Positions 37,701 to 50,751 of a stretch of 64,000 nt of DNA are shown in pieces. The notes below the pieces were generated by a model. The model made no database searches and was not told the DNA's origin. It worked only from the letters and a program-made list of their open reading frames with translations. This DNA comes from Bugula neritina (taxonomy: Eukaryota; Bryozoa; Gymnolaemata; Cheilostomatida; Bugulidae), in the NCBI GenBank assembly GCA_964035545.1, contig OZ037766.1, positions 7,318,722 to 7,382,721 on the forward strand, given 5' to 3'. Position numbers and translations under genes: made by a program. Every line of letters starts with the position of its first letter. The first letter of the stretch is position 1.

Positions 37701-40700
37701 TGATTGAAAGACTTTGAGGCTTCATAATAGTAACTACTGGTGATAACCAACTATTTATTGAATTGCCTAGGCTGGGTTTTGTGTTATTGTCTGTAAATGA
37801 GCTAGTGGCAGGAGCAACATTTCTTCATTGTTGTAGATGCAAAAATTTTGCCAAATTATAATACAGTTTACCCAACTATTTATAGTGAAATGATTGAGCT
37901 GGCTGGTTGAAATGTTTTAAGATCCATAATTTTCAATTTTTTAGTTTTTTGCGTCAAATTTAGTATATATTATAGGCTTAAATTAAATTTAAAACTTCTC
38001 ATCACTTTATTCACTGGGAAATAAATTATTTCTTTGTGGTTTTGGGGTCATTTATTATAGAATTAGAGAAGTCTTACTGCGATTGAGCAGTTTTCTCCTT
38101 GACCTTTTCACATGTACTGTGCTGAAGTGTGGAAAAAGGTTTCGGATTCTTTTCGAACTTCTCCTGCTTATGACATAAATGACATAAAAATATAGTCTCA
38201 GAAAATGTGTTTGCTTTACTCCTCACTGCGTCTCCAATGGTGAATGGTGAATTCATCCACATGTTACATGCAATTAATATCCGTGGTTTTTGTGTAGTGC
38301 TGAAGGTTTCTTCTGTCTTTTCTCTTATAGATAGATAATTCAAAAAATGCTATTAATTGCTGGCCGTTGTTTGCTATGCCTTGTTATATATTCCCAGAAA
38401 GTTTTTTCTGTTCTACAGTCAACTTTGTCCATGGAAGTTGATTGCTGTAGGAGAAATGGTAGATAATTTTCTCAACGAATTTAATGCTATTCTGTTGTAC
38501 GTAGTATTATATAATTTCCTTTTTCGTAATGGAAATTACTAAACCCATTGTAGGTATACACACGTACATACACACATACATGCATACATACACACAACAC
38601 ACACACACGCACACGCGCACACCACACGCGCACACCACACGCGCACACGCGCACCAGTGCAGGTGAAAGCTGTTACTTCTGTTTCGTTAGTCACAATCTG
38701 CTCCAAGAAACATTAGTCAGAGCCTGAAGTTAATGTATTAATATAGAATGAAGAAGGCTGATGCGCAACTGGCAGCTCTTCCTGCTCTTAATTCACAGAC
38801 GTGCAGGTAGTCATCTGTTGTAATAATATAGCTGTGGCTCATAGCTGAGTTATTGATCAAACATAAGACTTCAAATATTTTCAGTCACTTCAAACCTTGT
38901 ATTGCACTGGAGTTTTGAAACTTAGGGCTTGCTCTATTAATGCTGTTAGCTGAGAATTCATGCTCTTCATGCAATCAAGTAGTCTCTAATACTAAGCATT
39001 TTTTTGCGAAAAATAAAATATTTGCTAAATCTGATTGAGTGCAAGCAAATTGACTGTTGGAAATTTTGAGTTATAATCTGAAGGACTATAGGTGTATTCC
39101 AATTCCTTAGTATCAAAACAAGGCATTGGCACAAATAGCATTTTTAGCCATTGAAAATCCAATCAAAACAAAACTGTCCTTCTGGCTATTATCTATGTTC
39201 CCTATAATCTTTTGAAACGGGAAACAGTGGTAAAAATTGATAATTTTATTTAACTTTAGGGTGTTACATCTTATTTTGTATTTGCTTTAAGGGTGTACAG
39301 AATGTATGGCATGTCTAAATACTTGAAAAATGCTATAACATATCTACCGTTGAACATTTTGCAGGGCTTTAAACTGTAGCATGCTATATCTTGTACCTAG
39401 AAAGTCGGTGTTATTATTATTAGTATTTTTATCTGGAGATGGGTCTGAGATTTGATTAGATGTTTTATCTTTCCGTTACACCCATTATATCTTGTTATTG
39501 TATTGCTGGGATGTAGCCAAATTGGAAAGCCTGGCTTTGGCTTGTCAATGAGCTGAAGGTTGTCTTTAGGTCAAGTTCCTTTACTCAATTTAATACAGCT
39601 CCATTATCCTTTGAATCCAGTTCGGGTATATTAACGTATTAATTTATATAAAAAAAATTAAAGATAGGCCAACAGTCTACTATTGGCTACGGCTGTCACC
39701 AATGGAGAGATGAACATATAAGCAAAGTAAGGTATAGGGTATAGTGTTAAGAATAAAATATTAGCATCCTATGAATTAGTTTAGCCTAAAAGAAATTTTT
39801 CCCTTATTTTTTATGCATTTGTTTGGTTTATTTGATTATCAGTTATTGTAAATTGGTAAAACTTCAAGGAAAAAAGTTTAACTGCTTTTGGAAAAGTTGT
39901 ACGTCAATTACTTTTTAACTCACTTAAAATAGCTATAAATCCAATAAACAAGCAAATAATATGATAGTTGAAAAGATAATATTTCCTATCTGGTGGTTTT
40001 TGACGTACAGAATTCAATTTTATGAGGACCTGGCCTTCTTTATCTCAACAGCAAGCTGATCAAATAAGAATTATTAGTTTATGGTAATCTATAAACTAGT
40101 TGACACACTTTAAGCCGATCAGTGTAACAGTACCAAGAATGGTGGTCATCTCTGATAGTTGCCACAGTAGCAAAATATTAAATTAATTAGTCAAATTTTG
40201 GATTTCCCAGAGTATGAATCATTATGGTGATGAGTCAGCATTTGCTAGTATTAGTTCTGGTAGCAAGATCATGTAGCTAGGTGAGATAAGTGCTTGTTAT
40301 CTTAACCTTATTGCTGCCTAGCTACAGTTGTCACTCACCATGTTTAAGAAATAACAAGAAGCTCCGTGTCATCATGACCCACACCTGGAATTGTACAACA
40401 ATTTGTTGTTTTATAATATGTGCTGCTATATAGTAACTTAGTAAGCTGGACCTAATAATGTTTAAGGGATGTATATAGGTGCAGGTTACTGTGGCTCATT
40501 TTATTTTAATGCTTTTTTCCTCAAAGTGATTAGATCAAAGAGAACTGGAGAAGCGTCATAAACCCCAATTAGTTTCCTCCTTATCCCCAATAAGCAGTAT
40601 ACAAGTTAGCAAATTGGTTGAACAAAAATAGAATAGCTTTACTTGTAATTAAAGCACTTTAAATGATAGTTTTATTACATTTTTTTGGTCTAAAGCCAAT

Positions 40701-43700
40701 GCAGACCTCCTTAAAATTACGTAGTATGAAAATTTTAAGCTCCCATTAAAATACTTTCATAATAAATAAATCATGATAACAATAAACTCAAGGAAACAGT
40801 TGGAAAATGACAATGCGATTTTTTATACAAATGTGACATTTCAACAAAAGACTTGTAATGTAATTATTTGGAACTCAAATGAAAGTATTTTTATAGGTTG
40901 GCAACAGTGAAAGTTCACATCCTAGGTTCTGCTCATATTATTAGAATTTACTGGCCCTCGCTCTTTGAAAGATATTGTACACATTTTAGTTTCAAGAAAT
41001 TACTTCAACTCTAGAACTGTGTGTAAACAGATTTTCACATTGTTGAAGAAACTGCAAAGCTGGTTGACAATTTTTGCAATGCTTATTTTTTCTGTCTACT
41101 TGCATACTTGCATACAGTGAGAAGGTGTACATGTGTAGCAGTAAAATTGCATATAATATGTACCGAAGTATGGTTGCATATATGTGATGGTAAAGTTTTT
41201 TATTGTGTATTTCAGTGAAACTACACAGCTATCAATTCATGACGGCCAAAACTAAGTTAACTATGAGGTATATCTGTCGGCAGGCAACTGTTACACTGGT
41301 AAGTAGGACAAGAAATAAGATGTAATAATAAGGTCTACATTTTACAATAATGACATTAATTTCAGATCTAATAAATTATAAATGTTGTAAGTGGTGGGCC
41401 TTTAAAGTTTAAGCTATCGCCCATGCTTGAAGAGTGCAGCATCAAGTAGTTTAACAGCTGACTTACACGTGAGTGTTAGAGTAAAACGTGATTCTATTTT
41501 AATACCGGAGGGCAACTAGCCAATAAGCAGACCTCCTGTACATCTCTTTGATACTACTGAATATACTGTTAACATTGTTTATTTAGACGTGCATTATTTG
41601 CTCAGTACACAATTCATCTGGTATAATCATTTGATAAACTCATTTCAATTGTTCTGAATGGAACAATTCAACCAATCACTGTTGGCTCAATATTTCTGCA
41701 GCTAATAGCTAATGTTAACATCATGGCTAGTATTTGATTGGCCCTCAACCGGACAACTTACTGCTCACCTCTGCTTCCTTTTCTTATCAAAATAATAATC
41801 AACTACCAATAGGGTCGGCAAGTTTTGTTTCAACAGCATAATTTGCCCTTGAGACCGATCAAATTGATAGCTGGTAGGTTTTACCACGCAGCTGGCTAAA
41901 AATAATCTTATTCTATTCTGTGAATTTAATAAAAAAGTGGCCCCTTGCAAATTCTGCCACAGATAAAAAACTTGTCACTTGTAATTTCATTAATTTGCTA
42001 GCATATCATGATTGTACTTACTACTTAGTACTTTAAGGTTAGTCTTCTTAAACAATGAATTGGTAAAATTACCTTGGTGATTACCTCCCCTCTCCTCAAT
42101 AACTGGGCAGAGGTAGGTTATGCATAAATTTAAAAAAAAACAGTTTAAGCATTGAGCATACTTTTAATTCAAAAGAGAGAACTAATAGTTATGTTGACCC
42201 ATTGTAAACTGCATATTTCATTAAAACTACAGCATCACCTTGAAGATTGTGAAAATGAAGTTTGTTGTATTTACTTGGCTATTCAAACATTCTTTGGAGT
42301 AACTAAATGTTTTTCTGCATAAAACGTAACTAATATGTTTATTTTGTGTTTACTACTTCCATCTACAAAGTGGTTAGCCTGCAAATTCAGTTGCAATAAG
42401 TTCTCTTTTATTTAAACAACCCAAGTTTTTGAAAATTTCATGTTTCTTTCAAAGATCACTTATAAAGCTGTGTAAGAATATCTTATAACTAGGCATCACA
42501 ATTCGGTTTGCAATTATTTCATAAAAATGTGTCGGGTCCCTTTTCTTCTTTGCAAAACTTTGCCTATTCATAGCATGTTTTAAAATGCAGTTATCAAATG
42601 GTATTTTCGTATACATGCACTTCAAATTATGTCCAAAAATATGTTTGATCATGTTATAATGCTAAAAATAACTCATTTGTAACCAGCTAATTCACTAAAC
42701 ATACTATATTTTTGTGGTTAGTCATTGCTGTAGCAATTGCTGGATTTACTCTTTTGAACAGCTGCTACAATTTCATAAAGTGTTGAACAATAAATCAGGA
42801 GATCACATGTTACACAGCTTGCTAAAAATAGCCTCTTCCACTTACTGCCCTACTCCCCCTCATTGGTCAATGGCTCTTAGCCTTCTAATTAGTTAATCTA
42901 TAATGGGGAAATCTTGGGTAATAACAAAATGTTGAAATGTTTTGCAATTTGAATTGGAAATGCTTACATGGCAAGGAAAGAGAATTTTCTAGTCTATACA
43001 TGTTTAATTATTTCTACAGCTCCTCTACATCGTATAGGATCAGCTGAGAGAATTTCTAGCAGTTTGCTAGCACTTTGCTAGCTAATGATTGCTCAGTTAT
43101 GGTTACTTTATGGTTAACTGATAGACACTTCATGGATGTGTTTGTCTATCTGTAGCAAGGACAGTTACCCTCTGGCTGAGTTTAGAATCATTTACTGCCT
43201 TATCTTACCAATACGAAGTCAATGGCTAATGGAGCGCATCTTCCATAGAAGTGGTGTTGTTCATAGGCTATACAGTTAAGGAAGTTATAAACTCATCACA
43301 TGTGCTTGTATATTTATTCCATTGTAATTACAGAGTTGGAAGAAGTGTGTCTTCTAGAACCGTAGTTTGGAAGAGTCATTTTCCAAAAGAATTTCTGTAA
43401 TATTTAATTGATATGTCTTGTATTAATGGAAATGATAGACAAGTGTAAATAGTAGAATTGTATGATGGTGTAATTTGTACCTTTGATAAGAGAATTGATA
43501 AGCAAATTACATTTTTATTCATGGCTGAAAATAATAAATGTTAAATAACCATCAAACTAACAAACTTTTACTGAATTAATATGAATTATATATTAGTAGA
43601 TTCAATTAGCTTAGAATGTTGGCAAACATACAAGCTATAATTAGCTAGGGGGTTTACTGGTGTGGTGCACTTTAAGAAAAATGTGCTGGTCTATTCACTA

Positions 43701-46593
43701 TCATGTGGTGATTTATGTGCCGATCTTCAGATTTACTTGATCATTTTGGTAAAATCTTCAGAATATTTACAATAATGCATCAGCTTCATGTTCATGGTAA
43801 AAGGGTTGTCCCACATCCTATCACATGTTATAATATAGCCGTGAAATATTGCCGGTCTATCAAAAGGTGCCATGTTTTGCTTGCTTTGGTCGTTGGTTTT
43901 CAATCAACATTTACACCAGCTACTCCTTACCTTAATCAGCTCTACCCTTTAGATATAACTTTGCATTGAAAAATCTAACTGTTTGACAATACCCTACATT
44001 GTAAAAATACTTTAATGTTAAATCTGCATCCATATTCCAGCATTTAGGATGTTAGATGAAATTGGACCATTAAAAATGTTTTAAGAGTATGGTGACCTTT
44101 GATGGATAGTTTTTTGTCTAACTTTTAGTTTTGGCAGATTTATTTGACTGACTTCAAAAAATACATGAATATACAAAAGTTATAATTTGTTAAGGAAAAT
44201 TTTCAATGCTCTCGGTGTTCATGTTATTTTCCACACTACCAGCGATTCTATGGGAAACCAGTCACACACAAATGACTGTCCAACCGCCGTCAGTCATTCT
44301 AAAGTTCCATAACCCCATCTCTAGCTTCTAATCCTGATGCAACACTGGGTCTTTTCCCCAACGCTTGGTTTGTCACCGACCCAACCTACAGGCATGCAGG
44401 AATGCTCACTGGGTTTTATACTTACCCAAGTATTCATGCCTTACCTATTCACGCACAGTCAAGTTTCCCATGTGTTCACTATTTTTAGAATGGGCTATAT
44501 TGCGATGGAAAGCTCATGTCACATGAATATATAGAACTTGCATCCTTGGCATTTTCAAATACTTGCAGTTATCAACAAAAGCCTCATTGGATATTGCTGT
44601 TATTTTAGCTAAAATCTGAATACAATAAACAAATAGGTTATTCATATTTATTTCAAGTAATTTCTATGTGTATTTCAGTTTTGATTCACTATGTATTTTC
44701 TAATTGCTGCAACTAGCAATATCAAGCAATAAGAGTAAAATTTCTGATTATTTCCTTATTGTGTCCAGTGAAATCATCTTTACTATAAGGACATACGTGA
44801 GTCAGTAGCTATAACTTACTTGTCAACTCTTCTTCACATTAACACATCTTAAACCAATTGCAATGAGTGTTACACCATAGAATGTAATGTAAAGAATATG
44901 TTACACGTATGAATATTTATGCAGACATTTTGTAGTATGTGAGCATCTTATGTGGCGGCAGTTTGTGGTGCAAGCTTCCTCAGTACAATGGGTTTGGATA
45001 TGATTGCATAAAAGAGCATGAGAAGGTGTGGGTGCAACTTGCTTGTCTAAAGGGCTCTGTCATTATAGGAAAGGTGCCCATGCTGCAACTATGCCTTATG
45101 CTTTGCCTTTTTAAAGCTAAAGTGGAAATTGACTGCTAACATAACCCTCAGCAGATACTTTGTTGGGAGATTTTCCTGTCGAACTTTATGGTGGTATGAC
45201 TGCTACAGTCATGCTAGGTTGTCTAGCAGAGGCACCCACTGTCACATGATAGCATGGTGGAATACTCATGGTAGACCCTCAACTTTTCCATTACCACTAA
45301 TAAGTAAAGAGTTTCCCCACAAGTAGAAGTAACCCGCGCATGGATGTATATGAATTATGGATTACTCCGAGGTACTGTGCTATAAGGAGACGCGTAGTAG
45401 ATGGAATTTCCCTTTTATTATGTCGTGTGTTTTGAACTGTGTTATTGATTTTCATAGAGACATATTTCACAAGTGTTGCTCGAGTGACTGACAAAGAAGG
45501 CTACGAATAATATGAACATGTCAAATCTTGCCCTGCACTATTTTTGTGTTGTTTTCTGAAAGACCTCTTCTGTCTCCACTAGAGAAAAGTCTGTGTCTGA
45601 AAATCTATGACAATTTCACAGCTTTACATCATAGTTATGATGAAGTGTCTCAGCAACAGTAATTTACCAAAGCATCAACCCCCCAGTATCTTTCTGAGTC
45701 TAGTGTAATAATGGTGAAATTTTGCTATAGCTGTTTAATCTTAAAATTGCAAGCTCGCTAAAACAGCACTGGTGTATTGTAATATGATATCTATTCAAAA
45801 TCTGCATTTGGGATTACAATAAAAAAATTGCCAGGAATTCACCGTTAGTAAACGGGGCAGCAAGGATTCAAACCTCTGTTGGTGCGACTTTTGAGGAACC
45901 AATTTTAAAAAGGTTGCTGCATTACAGGTTATGAACAGACGGGAACTTCTTATCTCGATGTACTCTAAATTTGTAGTTAGACAAATATAGTTTTGCTTGA
46001 ACTATGGAGTACTCAGTATTGAAATAATTGTCTCTCAAAGTTGATAACTATAAAAAAGTTGTCAGCTTTGTGATGTAAATGCTACCGTTGCAAAGAGTTT
46101 GTATATTAAGTGTTGATAAGCTCATATAAATGGAAAAACATTTTTATCATTATAGATATATTTTATATATTTGACTAGCTACTCTCAGTTTTCTTTCAGC
46201 ACATCGCTGAGGCACGCGTCAGCGTTATAATATAATTGTAGCCAAGAATTATCTTTAAAAGTGACTGCAGGCATTGAGTGAAATACTTATCAACAATCCA
46301 TCACATGTCCATCACATGTTCCTGCATATAAATCCATTAATCACCTTTCACTTTTTGGCCTGCATCAATTTAAAATTGGTGGGTGCTTTAGCTGTAGGCA
46401 TTTTGCTCTGACAAATCATTGACTGATGCTCTTTATCTATGGCAATGCATCCTCCCCCTACATCCACTAACAAAAGTTTATCTTTTCATTGTAGTATAGG
46501 ACAATAAAAAAGTTTTAGAAAAATTGCATCTGATTAGTCATAATAAGTTATCCAATAAGCTACACAAGGAAATGCTTTTGATTGGCTGAAATT
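34738..46593. other. long intergenic stretch, no gene recognised
   Basis: About 12 kb of AT-rich sequence. Open frames at 38074-38343 (-), 43715-43969 (+) and 44939-45326 (+) match nothing I know. Exon-like pieces with good splice sites occur at 41217-41299, and a terminal-exon-like piece starts at 43334 with AATAAA near 43533. A CA-rich run is at 38551-38655. Confidence 0.35.
38551..38655. repeat. compound CA/CATA/CG microsatellite
   Basis: Runs of ACACAC, ACATACA and CACACGCGCACAC; the last motif is repeated three times with small changes. Confidence 0.9.
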
Positions 46594-46669
46594 GGGAAAG
46601 TTTATAGCTAGTTTTTCAGTTGATTTTTAGCTAGTGCTAACTCAGAGGTTACCAGGGTGAGTATAAATA
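46594..46669 (+). promoter_or_regulatory. promoter of IL-17-like gene 1
   Basis: TATAAATA at 46662-46669, 94 bases before the ATG, with a clear run to a plausible start site near 46695. A GGGAAAGTTT at 46594-46603 resembles the insect Rel site GGGRANYYYY at nine of ten positions; that reading is tentative. Confidence 0.55.
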
Positions 46670-46755
46670 TCATAATAGTTTCTTGAGTTAAATCAAATAA
46701 CATTTTGACACTGAGAGTTTAGGTTGTGTGTTTTGTTTAGTGTTTAAAATAAATA

Positions 46756-47646
46756 ATGGGTGCGATTTTCAATGTATTCTTGCTTGCAGCCTGTGTGCTA
46801 TACATGGTAGCAGCAAATCCTATAGCACCTAATAGCAACATTAGCTTTAACATAACGGAATGTAAGAATCAAGGGGCAGAACACTACGAGTTACAGAGAC
46901 AATACGATGAGCTAGACGCTCAGCCAGTTTCTGCTTTCACTGCTATTGACATATACACGGCAACAAGGTTTAATTATACACATATTTCAGGCTGTAGCCC
47001 TCTGGATGTGCCAACGTGAGTACTTATTTCAAATATAATAATATTTTTTATCAACTTCTGTTTCCACGAATTTACACATTTATGAAATAACACTTATGTG
47101 GTATTGATAGATAACCAGCCTTCTAGCCTGGGCACTTTCACATTCTCAATGAATCTAATTTATCTGTGAATTACCGCATGCTTTGGGTAAAATATAATTC
47201 ATTGATTAAAACTCAGCTTATATTTTCTAAGAATCAAATCGAAAGTTTTAACTGTCATCTGGGTGTAGCTCTTATAGCAGTATTTTTATAACAATATTAC
47301 ACTTGAGTACTACCATACATTAATGTATTTGTTATTACCCTCCTAATCTCATTGCCTAGACAAGGTCTAGCCTATAGTAAGTAACACACACTATTTATTG
47401 TATTTTAGGCGAACTATCACATATGAAGACAACGAAGGGTTGATGTACGAGCAAACTGTTGAGACGAGGGTGCTCTGTGGTGAATGCCCCAGGACGCCTA
47501 ACGGCATCAAACAGATAGCAAGGCGACATATAAGTCTTGCTACTCGATTATTGGCTGATCATTGTGAGTTTGTGGAATCTAAATGGATCTGGAGGTACCA
47601 GAAGGTAGCTTTTGAAGTAGCCAGTTACACTTGTGAATCTGTCTAA
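46756..47646 (+). CDS. IL-17-like secreted cysteine-rich protein, gene 1
   Basis: Exons 46756-47015 and 47409-47646, phase-2 intron, 165 residues. The signal peptide covers about 1-20. The mature part has six Cys: 36 and 80 in exon 1; 110, 113, 139 and 162 in exon 2. Exon 2 fits the IL-17 core: VETRVLCGEC corresponds to the AxCxCxxC strand, then a Cys before a basic aromatic strand (HCEFVESKWIWRYQKVAFEV), then a last Cys before the end (YTCESV). N-glycosylation sites NIS, NIT and NYT are in exon 1. IL-17 proteins are secreted dimeric cytokines that act through IL-17 receptors; in invertebrates they respond to infection. Divergence is high and a final CxC is missing, so another cystine-knot cytokine cannot be excluded. 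First of four similar genes on this strand. Confidence 0.6.
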
Positions 47647-49657
47647 AGGCTCAACTACGTTCAGTCTCTCTAAAAGAAATCTCACTTTCATCCTTCCAAT
47701 ACACACTCTAGTATACATATACTTATTTAAAAGGTTTAAGTTATATCAATTGACAATTACTTCTGGTGAATTTACTTTTTACTATTTATTGTATTTTATT
47801 TGACAGATTATTTGATAGCCTTTGGTGGCATTAATATCAAATATCTAGTGCTTTTTTGTCTAATATTACTTATCAAAATTTTGTAAAATAATTTTTTTAT
47901 TATACTATTATTCATATTGATTCTAGGTCTAATTTATTTATTTATTACTGACAATTTTCATTTTCTGCATGCACGCTATGCATTGCTGATTTGTCATTTT
48001 GCGCAATATTACAATCATACTCTTTACAGTCGTTAATAGATTTTCCATATTTTTATGATTTTAATACAAAATGTTATCGAGTTAAGGCCTACACATTAGA
48101 CAACCTATATAACATGTTTTGCATACTTTTTACTTATCCTTGAAATATATATATATATTCTACAAACTTAAAGAAGCTATATTCTCATGATTTCTTGATT
48201 GTGAACAGTGTGCTAACTTTGAGGGACAGAAAGTAAGAGTGTACTTGAACTTGGGCCCCCTCCCCCCTGTGTAGCCTGGGAGAAGTTAAAGAGTTGCGCT
48301 TTTCCCTCATGATATATTTAGGCTTTGTTACTGCAGCCAATACTATTGAAGTTGGGTGGTTATTTGAGGAAAAGTCAAATGATATGATAGGCTGGTGCAA
48401 ATAACTAGACTAATGTTCAGTGGAAATTATTTCTTCCCCAGCATTTTATGGATATTGTATACCAAAGGCAGTGTATTTTCCTAGTAGTTTATGATGTATG
48501 CTCCATTTTCTGTATGTAATATCTGAAGTTTCCTCTAAATTCCAAAAGGCATTTGCCATGTAATGCTGATGTAATATATCCTAGCTCATGCAGCTATAAG
48601 AGTATGGGCCTGCAGTATAACCAGATGGTTGTAATCTGAATGCATGTTATGCAAATAAAACAGATTCTGTAAAACAAAAAATTCTAGTCAAGTTGAACCT
48701 TGGGAGTTATGCTATTGATAGATAAGGCTGAATTTGATCTGCTAGCTAATGTTAAACCTACCCATAATGTAACTCCCCCAGCCTAGCTACGTGCAGATTA
48801 GGAAAGAGGGCTATGTCGATGCCTGTTTTGAAAGATTATCATAGCAGCTCAAATTAACAAATAATATATTATATATCCAGGTATTGGAAATGCGTGAAAG
48901 TTCTCTATTCTTACGTTATATATTGGCTTACTTGCAATGTTTTTTTTGCGGATTTGTCTCCCCATAGTTGACTTGGGCTCATAAAAATGACTATCGTAAC
49001 CAAAAGTTATACCCAGATCTTAGAACACAGAATTAGAGACTTTATCAACTGATGCCCAAAAGTTTCAAATTGTCAGTCCCTTGGTTAGTTATCTCTTGTA
49101 AGTGCATTTTGTAACAGCATTTTAATTAAACTTACAAATTGTTAATTACTCAATATTAATGATTGAAATTGTATGGTTTAGGTACAAAATTAAATTCTGA
49201 AACAGCCAAAATAATAAAGAATGTCTCAGTATTCTTTAAAATATAGTATTTTAATCTCTTTATCTTTTGCATGGTTTGTAACTTTATGGGTAAGATTTGG
49301 TCTTTAAACACCAATACTGTTCTTTAAGTCAATTTGCCACTTTCAAAGTAATATTATGAAGTAGTATAATATATTTATGCCACCATCTTTCTGTGTGCTG
49401 GAGCGGCTGTAGAGAACATGACTGCTAAAAGGCTAATCACAGTGGAGGTCAATGAGCAGCTCACTGCACAAATAGTATCAACGCGGCTTTGCAGTGCCAT
49501 TGAAGCGAATCAAACAATGAGAAATGTTAGTGGGCGGAGCTTAGTTTTATAGAAAGACCTGACGCATCCTTGCAGTCAAGCGACTGGTAACAGCAGGAGT
49601 GACAGTTAGTCAGGGAACTGGGTAATTACCGAAAGACCAACAGTGCCTTTAGCTGTA
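47647..49657. other. spacer between IL-17-like genes 1 and 2
   Basis: 3' UTR of gene 1 and intergenic sequence. A frame without known relatives is open at 49370-49552. I see no extra cytokine exon. Confidence 0.35.
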
Positions 49658-49693
49658 TGGATTTCCCACCGGAAATGGTTGCCTATATAAAGG
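49658..49693 (+). promoter_or_regulatory. promoter of IL-17-like gene 2 with kappaB-like site
   Basis: TATATAAAGG at 49684-49693. Just upstream, TGGATTTCCC at 49658-49667 reads GGGAAATCCA on the other strand, nine of ten matches to the NF-kappaB consensus GGGRNWYYCC. The 5' UTR would be about 250 bases and contains short upstream frames. Confidence 0.5.
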
Positions 49694-49964
49694 TAAACAG
49701 GTCCGTATTGCACTCAAATATTTTAGAGACAGAGCTGGAAGACATACTACCTGTGTGCTCTTTCATTATACATGTCATTTTTGTGTATCTGCTACAGACA
49801 CACTTACTGAAAAGATTTGTACCTTTAGCTCAATCAGTTGGTTCTGCTGTGATAGACTCTAGTTATCTTGAAGTAAACTTTGTTAGCAAACGTAAACACT
49901 AACCCTTTATACTAACTCTTTAAGAGAAAAGTCAAATTTGCTGCTTATTCTGAAAACAGTATCA

Positions 49965-50751
49965 ATGAATCTCTTAACTTTCTTAGTTGTATTGACAATT
50001 GTATCAATATGGCAACTCAGTAGTTGCATGTCAATTGGTAATCACAGACGGCATAGTGGCAGTCACTCACCTACACAGTTACCGTACTTCACTCCTCCTT
50101 TCTACGACAATGTCACGTACTGCTACAGTTCCGGGGCTACTCATCCACTTAGTGAACGGCGGAGGCAATGCATTGCAAGTTCTTTGACTATACAGAGAGC
50201 GGAAACAGGTCTGGAAGCTGAGCTACTGAATTCTACAACTCTACATATTAACCATAACATTTTCTGCAACGATAAAAGTATGCAAACACCATACGAGAGC
50301 CCTACGTAAGTCAAATTCACTATGTTGTACACCTAAATGATAAATCAACTGTAATGTCTTGTCCCTTTTAACTCATGGTTTTATTAGTATATAGCTGCAA
50401 TCTAGTAATAAAAATAGAAGGAAGCATTATTGGTGCTATTAATTAAAAAATCTTATAAAATGCTCAACTGTTTGTTCTAATAGACAATTAGAGATATGGG
50501 AAGCGAAGATACCAGGGACTTTAGTACCGGAGTATGTGAGTAACGTATCTCAATGCGGTAACTTTACCTGTCCAGCGTGTGCTGGATGTTCTAAGACCGT
50601 TCCAACTGCAGAGGCAGAAGAGAAAATACACATACAGGTTTCTGGTTGCTCACACATGAACAGTACTGACTACACATCTCCTCTAGAATTTGCATATAAA
50701 TATGTAGTCGTCAAAACTAACACACGATTCCCGTGTAAATATGTAGTGTAA
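49965..50751 (+). CDS. IL-17-like secreted cysteine-rich protein, gene 2
   Basis: Exons 49965-50305 and 50484-50751, phase-2 intron, 202 residues. The first in-frame ATG (49965) opens a good signal peptide, MNLLTFLVVLTIVSIWQLSS. Exon 1 codes for a longer pro-region than in genes 1 and 3 and holds a His/Ser-rich stretch (27-36). Exon 2 has a tight cysteine cluster at 138, 143, 146 and 149 (CxxxxCxxCxxC) where IL-17 has CxCxxC, then Cys169, and an end FAYKYVVVKTNTRFPCKYVV that matches the last two strands, with Cys198. Intron place and phase are as in genes 1, 3 and 4. This is the most divergent member; family assignment rests on architecture and linkage. Confidence 0.5.

Noticed and set aside
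43715-43969. 84-codon plus-strand frame
   Set aside because: Mixed composition, no signal peptide or domain, no splice context; not supported as a gene.
45866-45882. B-box-like GGTTTGAATCC (minus strand)
   Set aside because: No A box at the right distance and no cloverleaf can be drawn, so neither a tRNA nor a SINE is called.
49370-49552. Open frame of about 60 codons with ATG at 49420
   Set aside because: No known relative; it ends in AGTGGGCGGAGC, a motif common in short transposons; no splice sites fit. Probably a transposon remnant.
49657-49902. 81-codon frame just upstream of cytokine gene 2
   Set aside because: It runs across the TATA box and 5' UTR of gene 2 and has no coherent signal or domain.
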